Shown here piece by piece: positions 36,186 to 42,901 of a stretch of DNA of 64,000 nucleotides (positions are counted from its first letter, which is position 1; every line of letters starts with the position of its first letter). The translations under genes and the position numbers were made by a program. The notes under the pieces were generated by a model. The model saw only the letters and a program-made list of their open reading frames with translations. It was not told where the DNA came from and searched no databases. This stretch comes from Flavobacterium paronense (GTDB lineage: Bacteria > Bacteroidota > Bacteroidia > Flavobacteriales > Flavobacteriaceae): positions 2,790,001 to 2,854,000 of the forward strand of contig NZ_JAUFQN010000019.1 of NCBI RefSeq assembly GCF_030409795.1, in the 5' to 3' direction.

Positions 36186-37148
36186 TTCGAAGATTACTTT
36201 ACTTTGTTCGGCATTGACTTCAATTGAAACTTGTCTTCCAAAAATCAACGCGCGATTGTCTCTGATATGTCCCGCTGGAAAATTATAAATAATTGGAATA
36301 TTCAAACCTTTAACGGTATCTTCAATTATTTCAAGCGCATTTCTTCCCCACGGAATATCGTTGTCTTTCATTTCCGTCATGGCGCCAACGATTATTCCTT
36401 TTAAACTTTGCAGACATCCATTTCGTTTTAAGTTCATCATCATCCGGTCAACATGATATAAATATTCATCTAAATCTTCTAGGAACAATATTTTATCCGA
36501 ACAATCAACAGCCGATTCAGTACCTAACAAACTATATAAAATAGAAAGATTTCCTCCTACCAATTCACCATTTGCTTTTCCATTATGGTTCAAGGCATCG
36601 CAATCTAAAGTGTATTGTAATGTATCTCCAAACAAGGCGGCACATAAAGAATTCTTTGCTTCGTCTGTTGCTCTCGGAATGGCTACCGGCATCGTTGCGT
36701 GTAACGATTCTATTCCCATGCGGTTCAAATGGCTGTGCAAAACGGTCACATCGCTAAAACCAATAATCCATTTTGGGCTTTGTTTGAATTTGGTAAAATC
36801 CAATTTATCAATTATTTTCACTGTGCCATAACCGCCGCGAACACACCAAATTGCTTTGATGTTTGGGTTGTCCATTTGCTCCTGAAAATCGGCTGCACGT
36901 TGGTCATCCGTCCCTGCCAATTGGTAATAATCTAAGCCAATGGTGTTCCCGATTTTTACCTTCAATCCCCAACCTTCGAGCAAATCAATAGTTGGTTTTA
37001 AATTGTCATCAATGTTTTTTCTTGCTGTAGAAACGATGGCAACAGTGTCGCCTTTTTGCAAATAAGGAGGTGTAATCATTTTCTTTTGGGAATAAATGAG
37101 TGAAAAGCAAAATATAAAACTAAGCGTAAAAAGAATTTTTGAATTCAT
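36183..37148 (-). CDS. S66-family LD-carboxypeptidase, exported
   Basis: The enzyme removes the terminal D-amino acid from the L,D bond of murein tetrapeptides. The 321-residue protein has the nucleophilic Ser in WIIGFSDVTVLH, the GGNLSILYSLLGT segment, and the downstream catalytic Glu/His region (FLEDLDEYLYHVDRM and FPAGHIRDN). A signal peptide (KILFTLSFIFCFSLIYSQ) is present, unlike cytosolic LdcA, so periplasmic action on the cell wall is likely. Family members include microcin-resistance peptidases (MccF), but the DNRALIFG ending fits LD-carboxypeptidases. Confidence 0.9.
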   Translation of the reverse strand: MNSKILFTLSFIFCFSLIYSQKKMITPPYLQKGDTVAIVSTARKNIDDNLKPTIDLLEGWGLKVKIGNTIGLDYYQLAGTDDQRAADFQEQMDNPNIKAIWCVRGGYGTVKIIDKLDFTKFKQSPKWIIGFSDVTVLHSHLNRMGIESLHATMPVAIPRATDEAKNSLCAALFGDTLQYTLDCDALNHNGKANGELVGGNLSILYSLLGTESAVDCSDKILFLEDLDEYLYHVDRMMMNLKRNGCLQSLKGIIVGAMTEMKDNDIPWGRNALEIIEDTVKGLNIPIIYNFPAGHIRDNRALIFGRQVSIEVNAEQSKVIFE

Positions 37149-37221
37149 TCTTCAAAAATAGAATTAATATTTTTTATGCCAATCAAAACCGTATGAAATT
37201 ACAAGTCAATTTTTCTTTCAA

Positions 37222-37362
37222 ATGCTACTTTATGAAGTTGTCCTTGTTATTATTGTTTTCTTCTTAATTTGTTCGGTATTTGTTCGCAAAGGGGTACCAC
37301 AACCCCGAACAAAACCCGAACAAAACTCGAACCAAAATCATTGCAATTTTGGTCTAAATTAA
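37222..37362 (+). CDS. Possible small membrane protein (46 residues)
   Basis: An ATG-started frame encodes one clear transmembrane segment (LLYEVVLVIIVFFLICSVFV) followed by a basic, Pro/Asn/Gln-rich tail, with a stop at 37360-37362. The shape is that of a genuine small membrane protein. However, the tail is encoded by the 11-base tandem repeats at 37303-37337, which do not keep codon phase, so the coding reading is uncertain. It lies in the 349-base gap between the S66 peptidase and metG. Confidence 0.3.
   Translation: MLLYEVVLVIIVFFLICSVFVRKGVPQPRTKPEQNSNQNHCNFGLN
37268..37324. repeat. Inverted and tandem CGAACAAAA repeats upstream of metG
   Basis: TTTGTTCGGTATTTGTTCG (37268-37286) pairs with 37306-37324 at 17 of 19 positions, with extra GGGG/CCCC pairing in the loop. 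The right arm is two of three tandem 11-base units (CCCGAACAAAA, CCCGAACAAAA, CTCGAACCAAA), with the third reaching about 37336. No T tract follows, so it is not an ordinary terminator. The remaining part of the 37149-37497 gap holds a possible small gene and the metG promoter box. Confidence 0.7.
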
Positions 37363-37434
37363 GCAAATTAGCAATCCTTAAGATGCTTTCTAAACTATCT
37401 GGATGCAAACGTTATGTTTTCGCTCTAAAAAACT

Positions 37435-37442
37435 TATTTTTG
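37435..37442 (+). promoter_or_regulatory. Candidate -7 box for metG
   Basis: TATTTTTG matches TANNTTTG and lies 55 bases before the metG ATG. A TTA but no TTG occurs at the right distance upstream. The implied leader of roughly 50 bases contains a small CCGA/TCGG hairpin only. Confidence 0.45.
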
Positions 37443-37497
37443 CACTTCATTCTGTTCCGAGGTTTCGGGAGATTCAGAATCTTTTTTATTTATACTT

Positions 37498-39555
37498 ATG
37501 TCAGAGAATCCAAAAAGATATACCATCACAGCCGCGTTGCCTTACACCAATGGCCCCATTCATATTGGGCATTTGGCGGGCGTTTATGTGCCATCCGATA
37601 TTTATGCCCGTTACTTAAGATTGCAGGGGAAAGATGTAGCCTTCATCTGCGGAAGCGATGAACATGGTGTTGCCATTTCGATGAAAGCCAAAAAAGAAGG
37701 CATCTCGCCTCAACAAGTTATTGATAAATACGACGGCATCATTCGGCAATCGTTTATAGATTTTGGAATTTCATTTGATAATTATTCGAGAACATCGTCT
37801 AAAATTCATCACGATACAGCGCAAGAGTTTTTCAGAAAACTATATGATAATAATGACTTCATCGAACAAGAGACACAACAATTATTTGATGTTAAAGCCA
37901 ATCAGTTTTTAGCTGATCGCTTTGTTATAGGTACATGTCCAAAATGTGATAACCCTGAAGCATATGGCGATCAATGCGAACGGTGTGGTTCAACTTGGAA
38001 CGCTACTGATTTGATTAATCCAAAATCAACCATTACTGGTGATACACCAATTTTGAAATCAACAAAACATTGGTTTTTACCTTTGGACAGATACCAAGAT
38101 TTTTTACAAAAATGGATTTTAGTTGACCATGCCAAAGACTGGAAAGTAAATGTATTGGGTCAGGTAAAATCTTGGCTGGATGACGGATTAAAACCTCGTG
38201 CAGTAACCCGTGATTTAGATTGGGGAATTGACGTTCCGGTTGAAGGTGCTGAAGGCAAAAAATTATACGTATGGTTTGATGCGCCGATTGGCTATATTTC
38301 ATCAACTAAAGAATGGGCAGAAAGAGAAGGAAAAAACTGGGAAGATTACTGGAAAAAAGAAGATACTAAACTGGTTCATTTCATCGGGAAAGACAATATT
38401 GTATTTCACTGCATTATTTTTCCGGCGATGTTAAAAGCAGAAGGAACTTATATTTTACCTGATAATGTTCCAGCAAATGAGTTTTTGAATTTGGAAGGAA
38501 ATAAATTGTCGACATCCAAAAATTGGGCTGTTTGGTTGCACGAATATTTACAAGATTTTCCGGATAAGCAAGATGTTTTGCGCTATGCTCTGACTGCAAA
38601 TGCACCGGAAACAAAAGATAACGACTTTACCTGGAAAGATTTTCAGGCAAGAAACAATAACGAACTGGCTGCTGTTTTCGGGAATTTTATTAATCGTGTT
38701 GTGGTTTTAACCAATAAATATTACAACGGAATACTTCCAGCTCCAAATGAATTTACTGAAGTAGATGAACAAACTTTGGCTGAATTAAAAGCCTATCCGG
38801 CTGTAATTTCTTCTTCTATTGAAAGATACAGATTCAGGGAAGCACAAGGCGAATTGATGAATGTGGCTCGTTTAGGGAATAAATATTTAGCTGATGAAGA
38901 GCCTTGGAAAATGGTAAAAACCAATCCGGAACGAGTGCAAACACAAATGTATGTAGCGCTTCAGATTGCAGCAACTTTACAGGTTTTATGCGAACCGTTT
39001 TTGCCGTTTACGTCTAGCAAGCTGAAAACGATTTTAAATTGCAACAATCTAAGTTGGAATTCGGTTTCAGAAACATCCGATTTACTTCCTGCCGGTCATC
39101 AAATTGGAGAAGCGCAAATTTTATTCGCGCAAATTGAAGACTCCGAAATCCAGAAACAAATAAACAAATTAGAAGCTACCAAAACATCAAACGCGATGGA
39201 AAATAAAGTAATCGAACCACAAAAACCAACAACAACATTTGAAGATTTTGCCAAATTGGATTTGCGTGTTGGAACCATTGTTGAAGCCGAAAAGATGCCA
39301 AAAGCCAACAAACTTTTAGTATTGAAGGTCGATACTGGTTTGGATGTGAGAACTATAGTTTCGGGAATTGCTGAGCATTTTTCACCAGAAGAAGTAATTG
39401 GAAAACGGGTTACCGTTCTAATCAATTTAGCACCAAGAGCTTTGCGCGGAGTTGAAAGCGAAGGGATGATTTTAATGACCAACAACGCCGAAGGAAAATT
39501 GGTTTTTGTAAACCCGGATGCTGATGGTGTTGATAATGGAGCGTTGATAAGTTAG
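37498..39555 (+). CDS. metG: Methionine--tRNA ligase
   Basis: The class I synthetase charges tRNA-Met. The 685-residue protein shows the HIGH motif in [12 protein letters not shown] and a KMSKS-type loop KLSTSKNW. The zinc-binding knuckle [17 protein letters not shown] lies between them, and the helical anticodon-binding domain follows. A C-terminal Arc1p/EMAP-like tRNA-binding domain ([18 protein letters not shown], near residue 585 on) completes the long dimeric form. Every domain is intact. It is followed by a small membrane protein gene after seven bases. Confidence 0.97.
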   Translation: MSENPKRYTITAALPYTNGPIHIGHLAGVYVPSDIYARYLRLQGKDVAFICGSDEHGVAISMKAKKEGISPQQVIDKYDGIIRQSFIDFGISFDNYSRTSSKIHHDTAQEFFRKLYDNNDFIEQETQQLFDVKANQFLADRFVIGTCPKCDNPEAYGDQCERCGSTWNATDLINPKSTITGDTPILKSTKHWFLPLDRYQDFLQKWILVDHAKDWKVNVLGQVKSWLDDGLKPRAVTRDLDWGIDVPVEGAEGKKLYVWFDAPIGYISSTKEWAEREGKNWEDYWKKEDTKLVHFIGKDNIVFHCIIFPAMLKAEGTYILPDNVPANEFLNLEGNKLSTSKNWAVWLHEYLQDFPDKQDVLRYALTANAPETKDNDFTWKDFQARNNNELAAVFGNFINRVVVLTNKYYNGILPAPNEFTEVDEQTLAELKAYPAVISSSIERYRFREAQGELMNVARLGNKYLADEEPWKMVKTNPERVQTQMYVALQIAATLQVLCEPFLPFTSSKLKTILNCNNLSWNSVSETSDLLPAGHQIGEAQILFAQIEDSEIQKQINKLEATKTSNAMENKVIEPQKPTTTFEDFAKLDLRVGTIVEAEKMPKANKLLVLKVDTGLDVRTIVSGIAEHFSPEEVIGKRVTVLINLAPRALRGVESEGMILMTNNAEGKLVFVNPDADGVDNGALIS

Positions 39556-39562
39556 AAAAGTT

Positions 39563-40045
39563 ATGCCTAAAAAACTAACCCTTCTTACAGTCATTTCTTG
39601 GTTATTGGCGTTAGTCATTTGGCAACTTATTTTCAATACTCATCCTGTAGTTTCAGAAATACTTTGGGAAATACACACTATTTTCACCAGTGTAATTTTA
39701 TTTTATTTGGTGTTAAATGCATTTGTAAAAGAAGCTACTCTCGATTTTATTAAAATCTGTTTTCGAATTATTTTTAAAGTTTGGCTGATTATTTTTATAG
39801 CCTTCTCGATGCACAATTCATTCAACCAAAAAGGATTTGTATTGACCTCAACATTTATTTTTGGTTACTTGGAAGGTTTAATAGATGTTAATGCTTGGTT
39901 GAGAAGTAGAAACTTCACAGCTGACTCCAAAATAGGAACTTTCTGCAAAACAAAATCTGATAAAATTGCTTGGAGCATAATTTCTATTTCGACAGTTCAT
40001 TTGTTATGTGCTTTTATTGCGTTGATTTTCTTTAGTATTGATTAA
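39563..40045 (+). CDS. Four-segment membrane protein of unknown function
   Basis: The 160-residue product is hydrophobic with about four membrane segments (roughly residues 7-24, 35-52, 68-90 and 135-157) and no charged catalytic motif. It begins seven bases after metG and ends 14 bases before a HAD phosphatase gene, so the three may be one transcript. I do not recognise a named family. Confidence 0.7.
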   Translation: MPKKLTLLTVISWLLALVIWQLIFNTHPVVSEILWEIHTIFTSVILFYLVLNAFVKEATLDFIKICFRIIFKVWLIIFIAFSMHNSFNQKGFVLTSTFIFGYLEGLIDVNAWLRSRNFTADSKIGTFCKTKSDKIAWSIISISTVHLLCAFIALIFFSID

Positions 40046-40059
40046 AAAATAAATAAGTT

Positions 40060-40746
40060 ATGAATCTAAAAGTAATTGCCTTCGACGCTGATGATACTTT
40101 GTTTATCAATGAACCCTATTTTCAGGAAACTGAGCAAAAATTCTGTGCTCTGATGAGTGATTATTTATCCAAACAAAGCTTGTCACAAGAACTTTTTAAA
40201 ACAGAAGTAGACAATCTGAATTTGTACGGTTATGGCATAAAAGGCTATACACTTTCAATGATTGAAGCAGCTATGAAAATTTCTAACAATACTTTATCGG
40301 TAGAAGCTATTGAGAAAATAATTGTATTTGGAAAAGAGTTATTACAAAGACCTATCGAACTTTTGGATGGTGTAGAAGAAACGCTAAAAGCACTTCAGGG
40401 AAAATACAAATTGATTGTGGCAACCAAAGGTGATTTGAAAGACCAACAAAGAAAACTACACGACTCTGGACTTGGCCCTTATTTTCATCATATTGAAGTG
40501 ATGGCCGATAAACAGGAAGTGAATTATGAGAAACTTTTAAAGCGATTGGAGATTGAACCAAATGAGTTTTTTATGATTGGAAATTCATTAAAATCGGATG
40601 TTTTACCGGTTTTATCAATTGGTGGTTATGCTGTTCACATTCCGTTTCATACTACATGGGAACATGAAAAAATTAGTCATAAAGTAAATCATCCTAATTT
40701 TAGAACGCTAGAAAAGATATCGGATGTTTTAGAAATTTTGCTCTGA
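40060..40746 (+). CDS. HAD-superfamily hydrolase
   Basis: The 228-residue protein has the HAD nucleophile motif FDADDTLF at the very N-terminus, motif II in IVATKGD, and motif III/IV in FMIGNSLKSDVLPVL. A helical cap of C1 type occupies about residues 18-90. The pattern suggests a small-molecule phosphatase of the phosphoglycolate phosphatase/YjjG type, but the substrate cannot be read from sequence. It is downstream of metG and the small membrane protein gene. Confidence 0.88.
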   Translation: MNLKVIAFDADDTLFINEPYFQETEQKFCALMSDYLSKQSLSQELFKTEVDNLNLYGYGIKGYTLSMIEAAMKISNNTLSVEAIEKIIVFGKELLQRPIELLDGVEETLKALQGKYKLIVATKGDLKDQQRKLHDSGLGPYFHHIEVMADKQEVNYEKLLKRLEIEPNEFFMIGNSLKSDVLPVLSIGGYAVHIPFHTTWEHEKISHKVNHPNFRTLEKISDVLEILL

Positions 40747-40749
40747 TTC

Positions 40750-41181
40750 TTAATTAATATACGTCCAGTTTAAGCCATCACTAATGACTATTACAGTACG
40801 TAAAACCCCTTCATACATATAAATCTCAGTACTCCCAGTAGTAGAGTTTTTTGGAAACAACAAGCTACTTCCAACTGTAGTAAGTTTTGCGGTAACGGTG
40901 TTATTAATATTTCTTATAACATATATCCTTCCGGGAAAAGTCACTGGATTGGGTAATTTAAACTCTTGATTTGTTACTTGTGGATTAACTGAAATATAAA
41001 CGCCATCACTAATTAGAGTTGGAGAACCGCTGCCTACTAATGTTATGGTTTTTACTGACAAGTTACCGTTAATATCTAGGGTACTTAAAGGTGATGTGGT
41101 GTTGATTCCAACTTGCGAAAAACCAAAATTAACAGTGCAAACGACTGCAATTAAAATAATTGAAAATTTTAATTTGTTCAT
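40750..41181 (-). CDS. Secreted protein with phage-tail/collar-like N-terminus, unknown function
   Basis: The 143-residue protein has a signal peptide (SIILIAVVCTVNFGFSQ), then the stretch VGINTTSPLSTLDINGNLSVK, which resembles a widely occurring flavobacterial opening of secreted tail-fibre-like proteins (STLDINGNLSV). The rest is a beta-rich domain with Thr, Val and Asn repeats. It is convergent with the HAD gene (three bases between the stops). The role is unknown; a surface or matrix structure is possible. Confidence 0.7.
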   Translation of the reverse strand: MNKLKFSIILIAVVCTVNFGFSQVGINTTSPLSTLDINGNLSVKTITLVGSGSPTLISDGVYISVNPQVTNQEFKLPNPVTFPGRIYVIRNINNTVTAKLTTVGSSLLFPKNSTTGSTEIYMYEGVLRTVIVISDGLNWTYIN

Positions 41182-41332
41182 GGTTTTGGTTTGTTTTGAC
41201 TTTTATGACATTTTAAATGTAATTAAATTGTTGAATAAACATTACTTCATTAATATTACATTGCCACCGAAAACGTTTGCGTGTTCACAACTTTATGTTT
41301 TTTACGTTAAAATATTACGATTATCATAAATA

Positions 41333-41365
41333 AAAAGCGGCAAGTTTTTAACTTTTGCCGCTTTT
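41333..41365 (-). terminator. Intrinsic terminator of the ssb-HRDC unit
   Basis: AAAAGCGGCAA (41333-41343) and TTGCCGCTTTT (41355-41365) form a perfect 11-bp stem with an 11-base loop, and the minus strand continues into TTTTTATTT. It lies 18 bases after the HRDC gene stop. The rest of the 41182-41383 gap holds the upstream region of the secreted protein gene and no further gene. Confidence 0.88.
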
Positions 41366-41383
41366 GTTAAATATTATTTTGAC

Positions 41384-41824
41384 TTATAAAGCATTCAAAA
41401 CTGACATAATATCATCTCCATATTTTTCTACTCTTGCCTTGCCGAAACCATAAACATGCTCTAAATCATCTAAAGTTTGAGGGTTGCTCTTGACAATTGC
41501 AATTAAATGAGAATTATGACAAATTCTGAAAGCTGACCAATCTAACTTTTCAGCTAAATCATTTCTCCAACTTTTTAATGCTTTATATGCTTTTAACTCA
41601 TCAGGCAATAAATCTGTTTCAGAAAATTTACTTTCAGATGTTTCTCTTTTAATAGTTTTTGGTTCGAAAAAAACTACTGCAGACCAAAAGTCTAAAGTTC
41701 CGGTTGTAACAAAATTTGTAGATGTTAGTTTTACCTCAACCGTATCTAAAAACTCATTCATTTTTATCTGATCATTTTGACAATGTTCTTTGTTCAATCT
41801 GATGTTAAAAATTTTGATATTCAT
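41384..41824 (-). CDS. HRDC-domain protein
   Basis: The 146-residue protein ends with an HRDC fold (about residues 72-146: LLPDELKAYKALKSWRNDLA, with WSAFRICHNSHLIAIV and VYGFGKARVEKYG), a small helical nucleic-acid-binding domain usually found at the end of RecQ helicases or RNase D. The N-terminal 70 residues (NIKIFNIRLNKEHCQNDQ) have no helicase motifs. It lies 21 bases after ssb on the same strand, so a role near single-stranded DNA or recombination is plausible but inferred. Confidence 0.85.
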   Translation of the reverse strand: MNIKIFNIRLNKEHCQNDQIKMNEFLDTVEVKLTSTNFVTTGTLDFWSAVVFFEPKTIKRETSESKFSETDLLPDELKAYKALKSWRNDLAEKLDWSAFRICHNSHLIAIVKSNPQTLDDLEHVYGFGKARVEKYGDDIMSVLNAL

Positions 41825-41845
41825 CGTTTCAGGTTTTCCCTATTA

Positions 41846-42178
41846 CTATTTCCCCAATAAAAGAATATCATTGGCAACCACTTCAGTGATGTAGCGTTTA
41901 TTACCATCTTTATCGTCATAACTTCTGTGGGTTAGTTTCCCTTCTATGGCGATTTCTTTGCCTTTGGTCACATACTTTTCGATGATGTCAGCTACTTTTC
42001 CCCAGGCAGATACTCTATGCCATTGGGTATCTTCTACTTTTTCACCTTTGTCATTAGTGTAATGCTCATTTGTAGCGATAGTGATGTTGGCTACTTTTTT
42101 CCCTCCGTCAAACGTTTTAATTTCTGGATCTTGTCCTACGTTTCCGATTAATTGTACTTTGTTTTTCATTGCATTCAT
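41846..42178 (-). CDS. ssb: Single-stranded DNA-binding protein
   Basis: The 110-residue protein is a single OB fold of SSB type: NKVQLIGNVGQDPEIKTFDGG, then ANITIATNEHY and the conserved WHRVSAWGK. It lacks the acidic C-terminal tail that mediates partner binding in standard SSB, so it may be a secondary paralogue rather than the main replication SSB. The start at 42178 gives MNAMKNKVQ; an ATG three codons later is an alternative. It is first in a two-gene unit with the HRDC protein. Confidence 0.9.
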   Translation of the reverse strand: MNAMKNKVQLIGNVGQDPEIKTFDGGKKVANITIATNEHYTNDKGEKVEDTQWHRVSAWGKVADIIEKYVTKGKEIAIEGKLTHRSYDDKDGNKRYITEVVANDILLLGK

Positions 42179-42335
42179 GGCGTTTAAAATTTAAATGTTA
42201 TTGTTATTTTTTTGTTTTTCAATTATCGGTTATAAGTTTTCAGTTTCTCATTTCCGACGAGGCAAAGTTGTAGCGACTTTCAAAAAATATTCGGTTACTA
42301 AACATTTACTTTCGGTTGTAATTGTTTGTAAACGT

Positions 42336-42364
42336 TTGTAAACGGAAATATTTTATTATATTTG
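42336..42364 (+). promoter_or_regulatory. Promoter for the 42541 zinc-finger gene and its structured leader
   Basis: TTG at 42336-42338 and TATATTTG at 42357-42364 are separated by 18 bases, matching the flavobacterial -33/-7 pattern fully. The TTG lies in a tandem pair of TTTGTAAACG units (42325-42344), which could also bind a regulator. Transcription would begin near 42371, giving a leader of about 170 bases that includes the structured element. Confidence 0.6.
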
Positions 42365-42402
42365 ATTGAGAAAAGGCTGACAAATACAAAAGGCAAGCCC
42401 TA

Positions 42403-42485
42403 TTTAGCCCTGATTGTAGTGGCACGAAGTAAAACGAAAAGCAGGAACACGGAAACCAAAAATGCCCGAGCCATTCGCTCCTAAA
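42403..42485 (+). ncRNA. Structured leader element resembling Flavobacterium intergenic RNA elements
   Basis: The element has the layout AGCCCTGATTGTAGTGG... GAAAAGCAGGAA... GCTCCT, closed by TTTAG (42403-42407) pairing with CTAAA (42481-42485). It shares its GATTGnAG core and GAAAGC right side with the element at 831-955, and I know similar copies from other flavobacterial genomes. It may belong to the Flavo-1 type of structured RNA, but I cannot run a covariance search. It lies inside the 42179-42540 gap, downstream of a good promoter and upstream of a zinc-finger gene on the same strand. Confidence 0.5.
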
Positions 42486-42501
42486 AATAATAACAATAAC
42501 C

Positions 42502-42524
42502 AGGAATGAGGTTATTTCATTCCT
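42502..42524 (+). other. Hairpin near the start of the 42541 gene
   Basis: AGGAATGA (42502-42509) and TCATTCCT (42517-42524) form a perfect 8-bp stem with a 7-base loop, ending 16 bases before the ATG. It is followed by no T tract, so a terminator role is unlikely; a translation-control role is possible. Confidence 0.55.
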
Positions 42525-42540
42525 AGTAATCACTAATAGT

Positions 42541-42891
42541 ATGAGCAAAGTTTGTTTAGAATGTGGCGAAAAAATTGTAGGTCGCGAGGACAAAAAGTTC
42601 TGCAGCGATGGTTGTCGAAATGCCTTCAACAATAAAATAAACAAAGACAGCACAAATTATATGCGGAACATCAACAACAAGTTACGCAAAAATTACCGAA
42701 TTTTGTCAAACCTCAATCTGGAAGGGAAATCAAAAACCACCAAATCCAAGCTGCTTAGCAAAGGTTTTGACTTTGATTTTTTTACCAACATACTAAATAC
42801 TGGAACTGGTAATACGTATTATTTTGTGTACGACCAGGGTTATCGCTTTTTGGATAACGATTTTTATATGTTAGTAAAAAAAGAACATTAA
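42541..42891 (+). CDS. Zinc-ribbon protein of unknown function
   Basis: The 116-residue basic protein begins with a compact zinc-binding motif, CLECGEKIVGREDKKFCSDGC (Cys at about residues 5, 8, 21 and 25, in CLECGEKIVGREDKKFCS). This treble-clef or ribbon type is known from DUF2116-like and Bacteroidota proteins. The remaining part is Lys/Asn-rich and helical. It probably binds nucleic acid or protein, but no function is known to me. It is preceded by an unusually long structured leader and followed by the M28 peptidase gene after ten bases. Confidence 0.75.
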   Translation: MSKVCLECGEKIVGREDKKFCSDGCRNAFNNKINKDSTNYMRNINNKLRKNYRILSNLNLEGKSKTTKSKLLSKGFDFDFFTNILNTGTGNTYYFVYDQGYRFLDNDFYMLVKKEH

Positions 42892-42901
42892 TTTTAACTT
42901 A

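Noticed and set aside
37268..37324. The metG-upstream inverted repeat as a transcription terminator
   Set aside because: No T tract follows the stem in either direction, and the arms are parts of tandem repeats.
38505..38525. Degenerate KMSKS loop (KLSTSKNW) as a sign of a defective methionyl-tRNA synthetase
   Set aside because: Variation in this loop is common in this enzyme family, and all other domains, including the HIGH motif and zinc knuckle, are intact.
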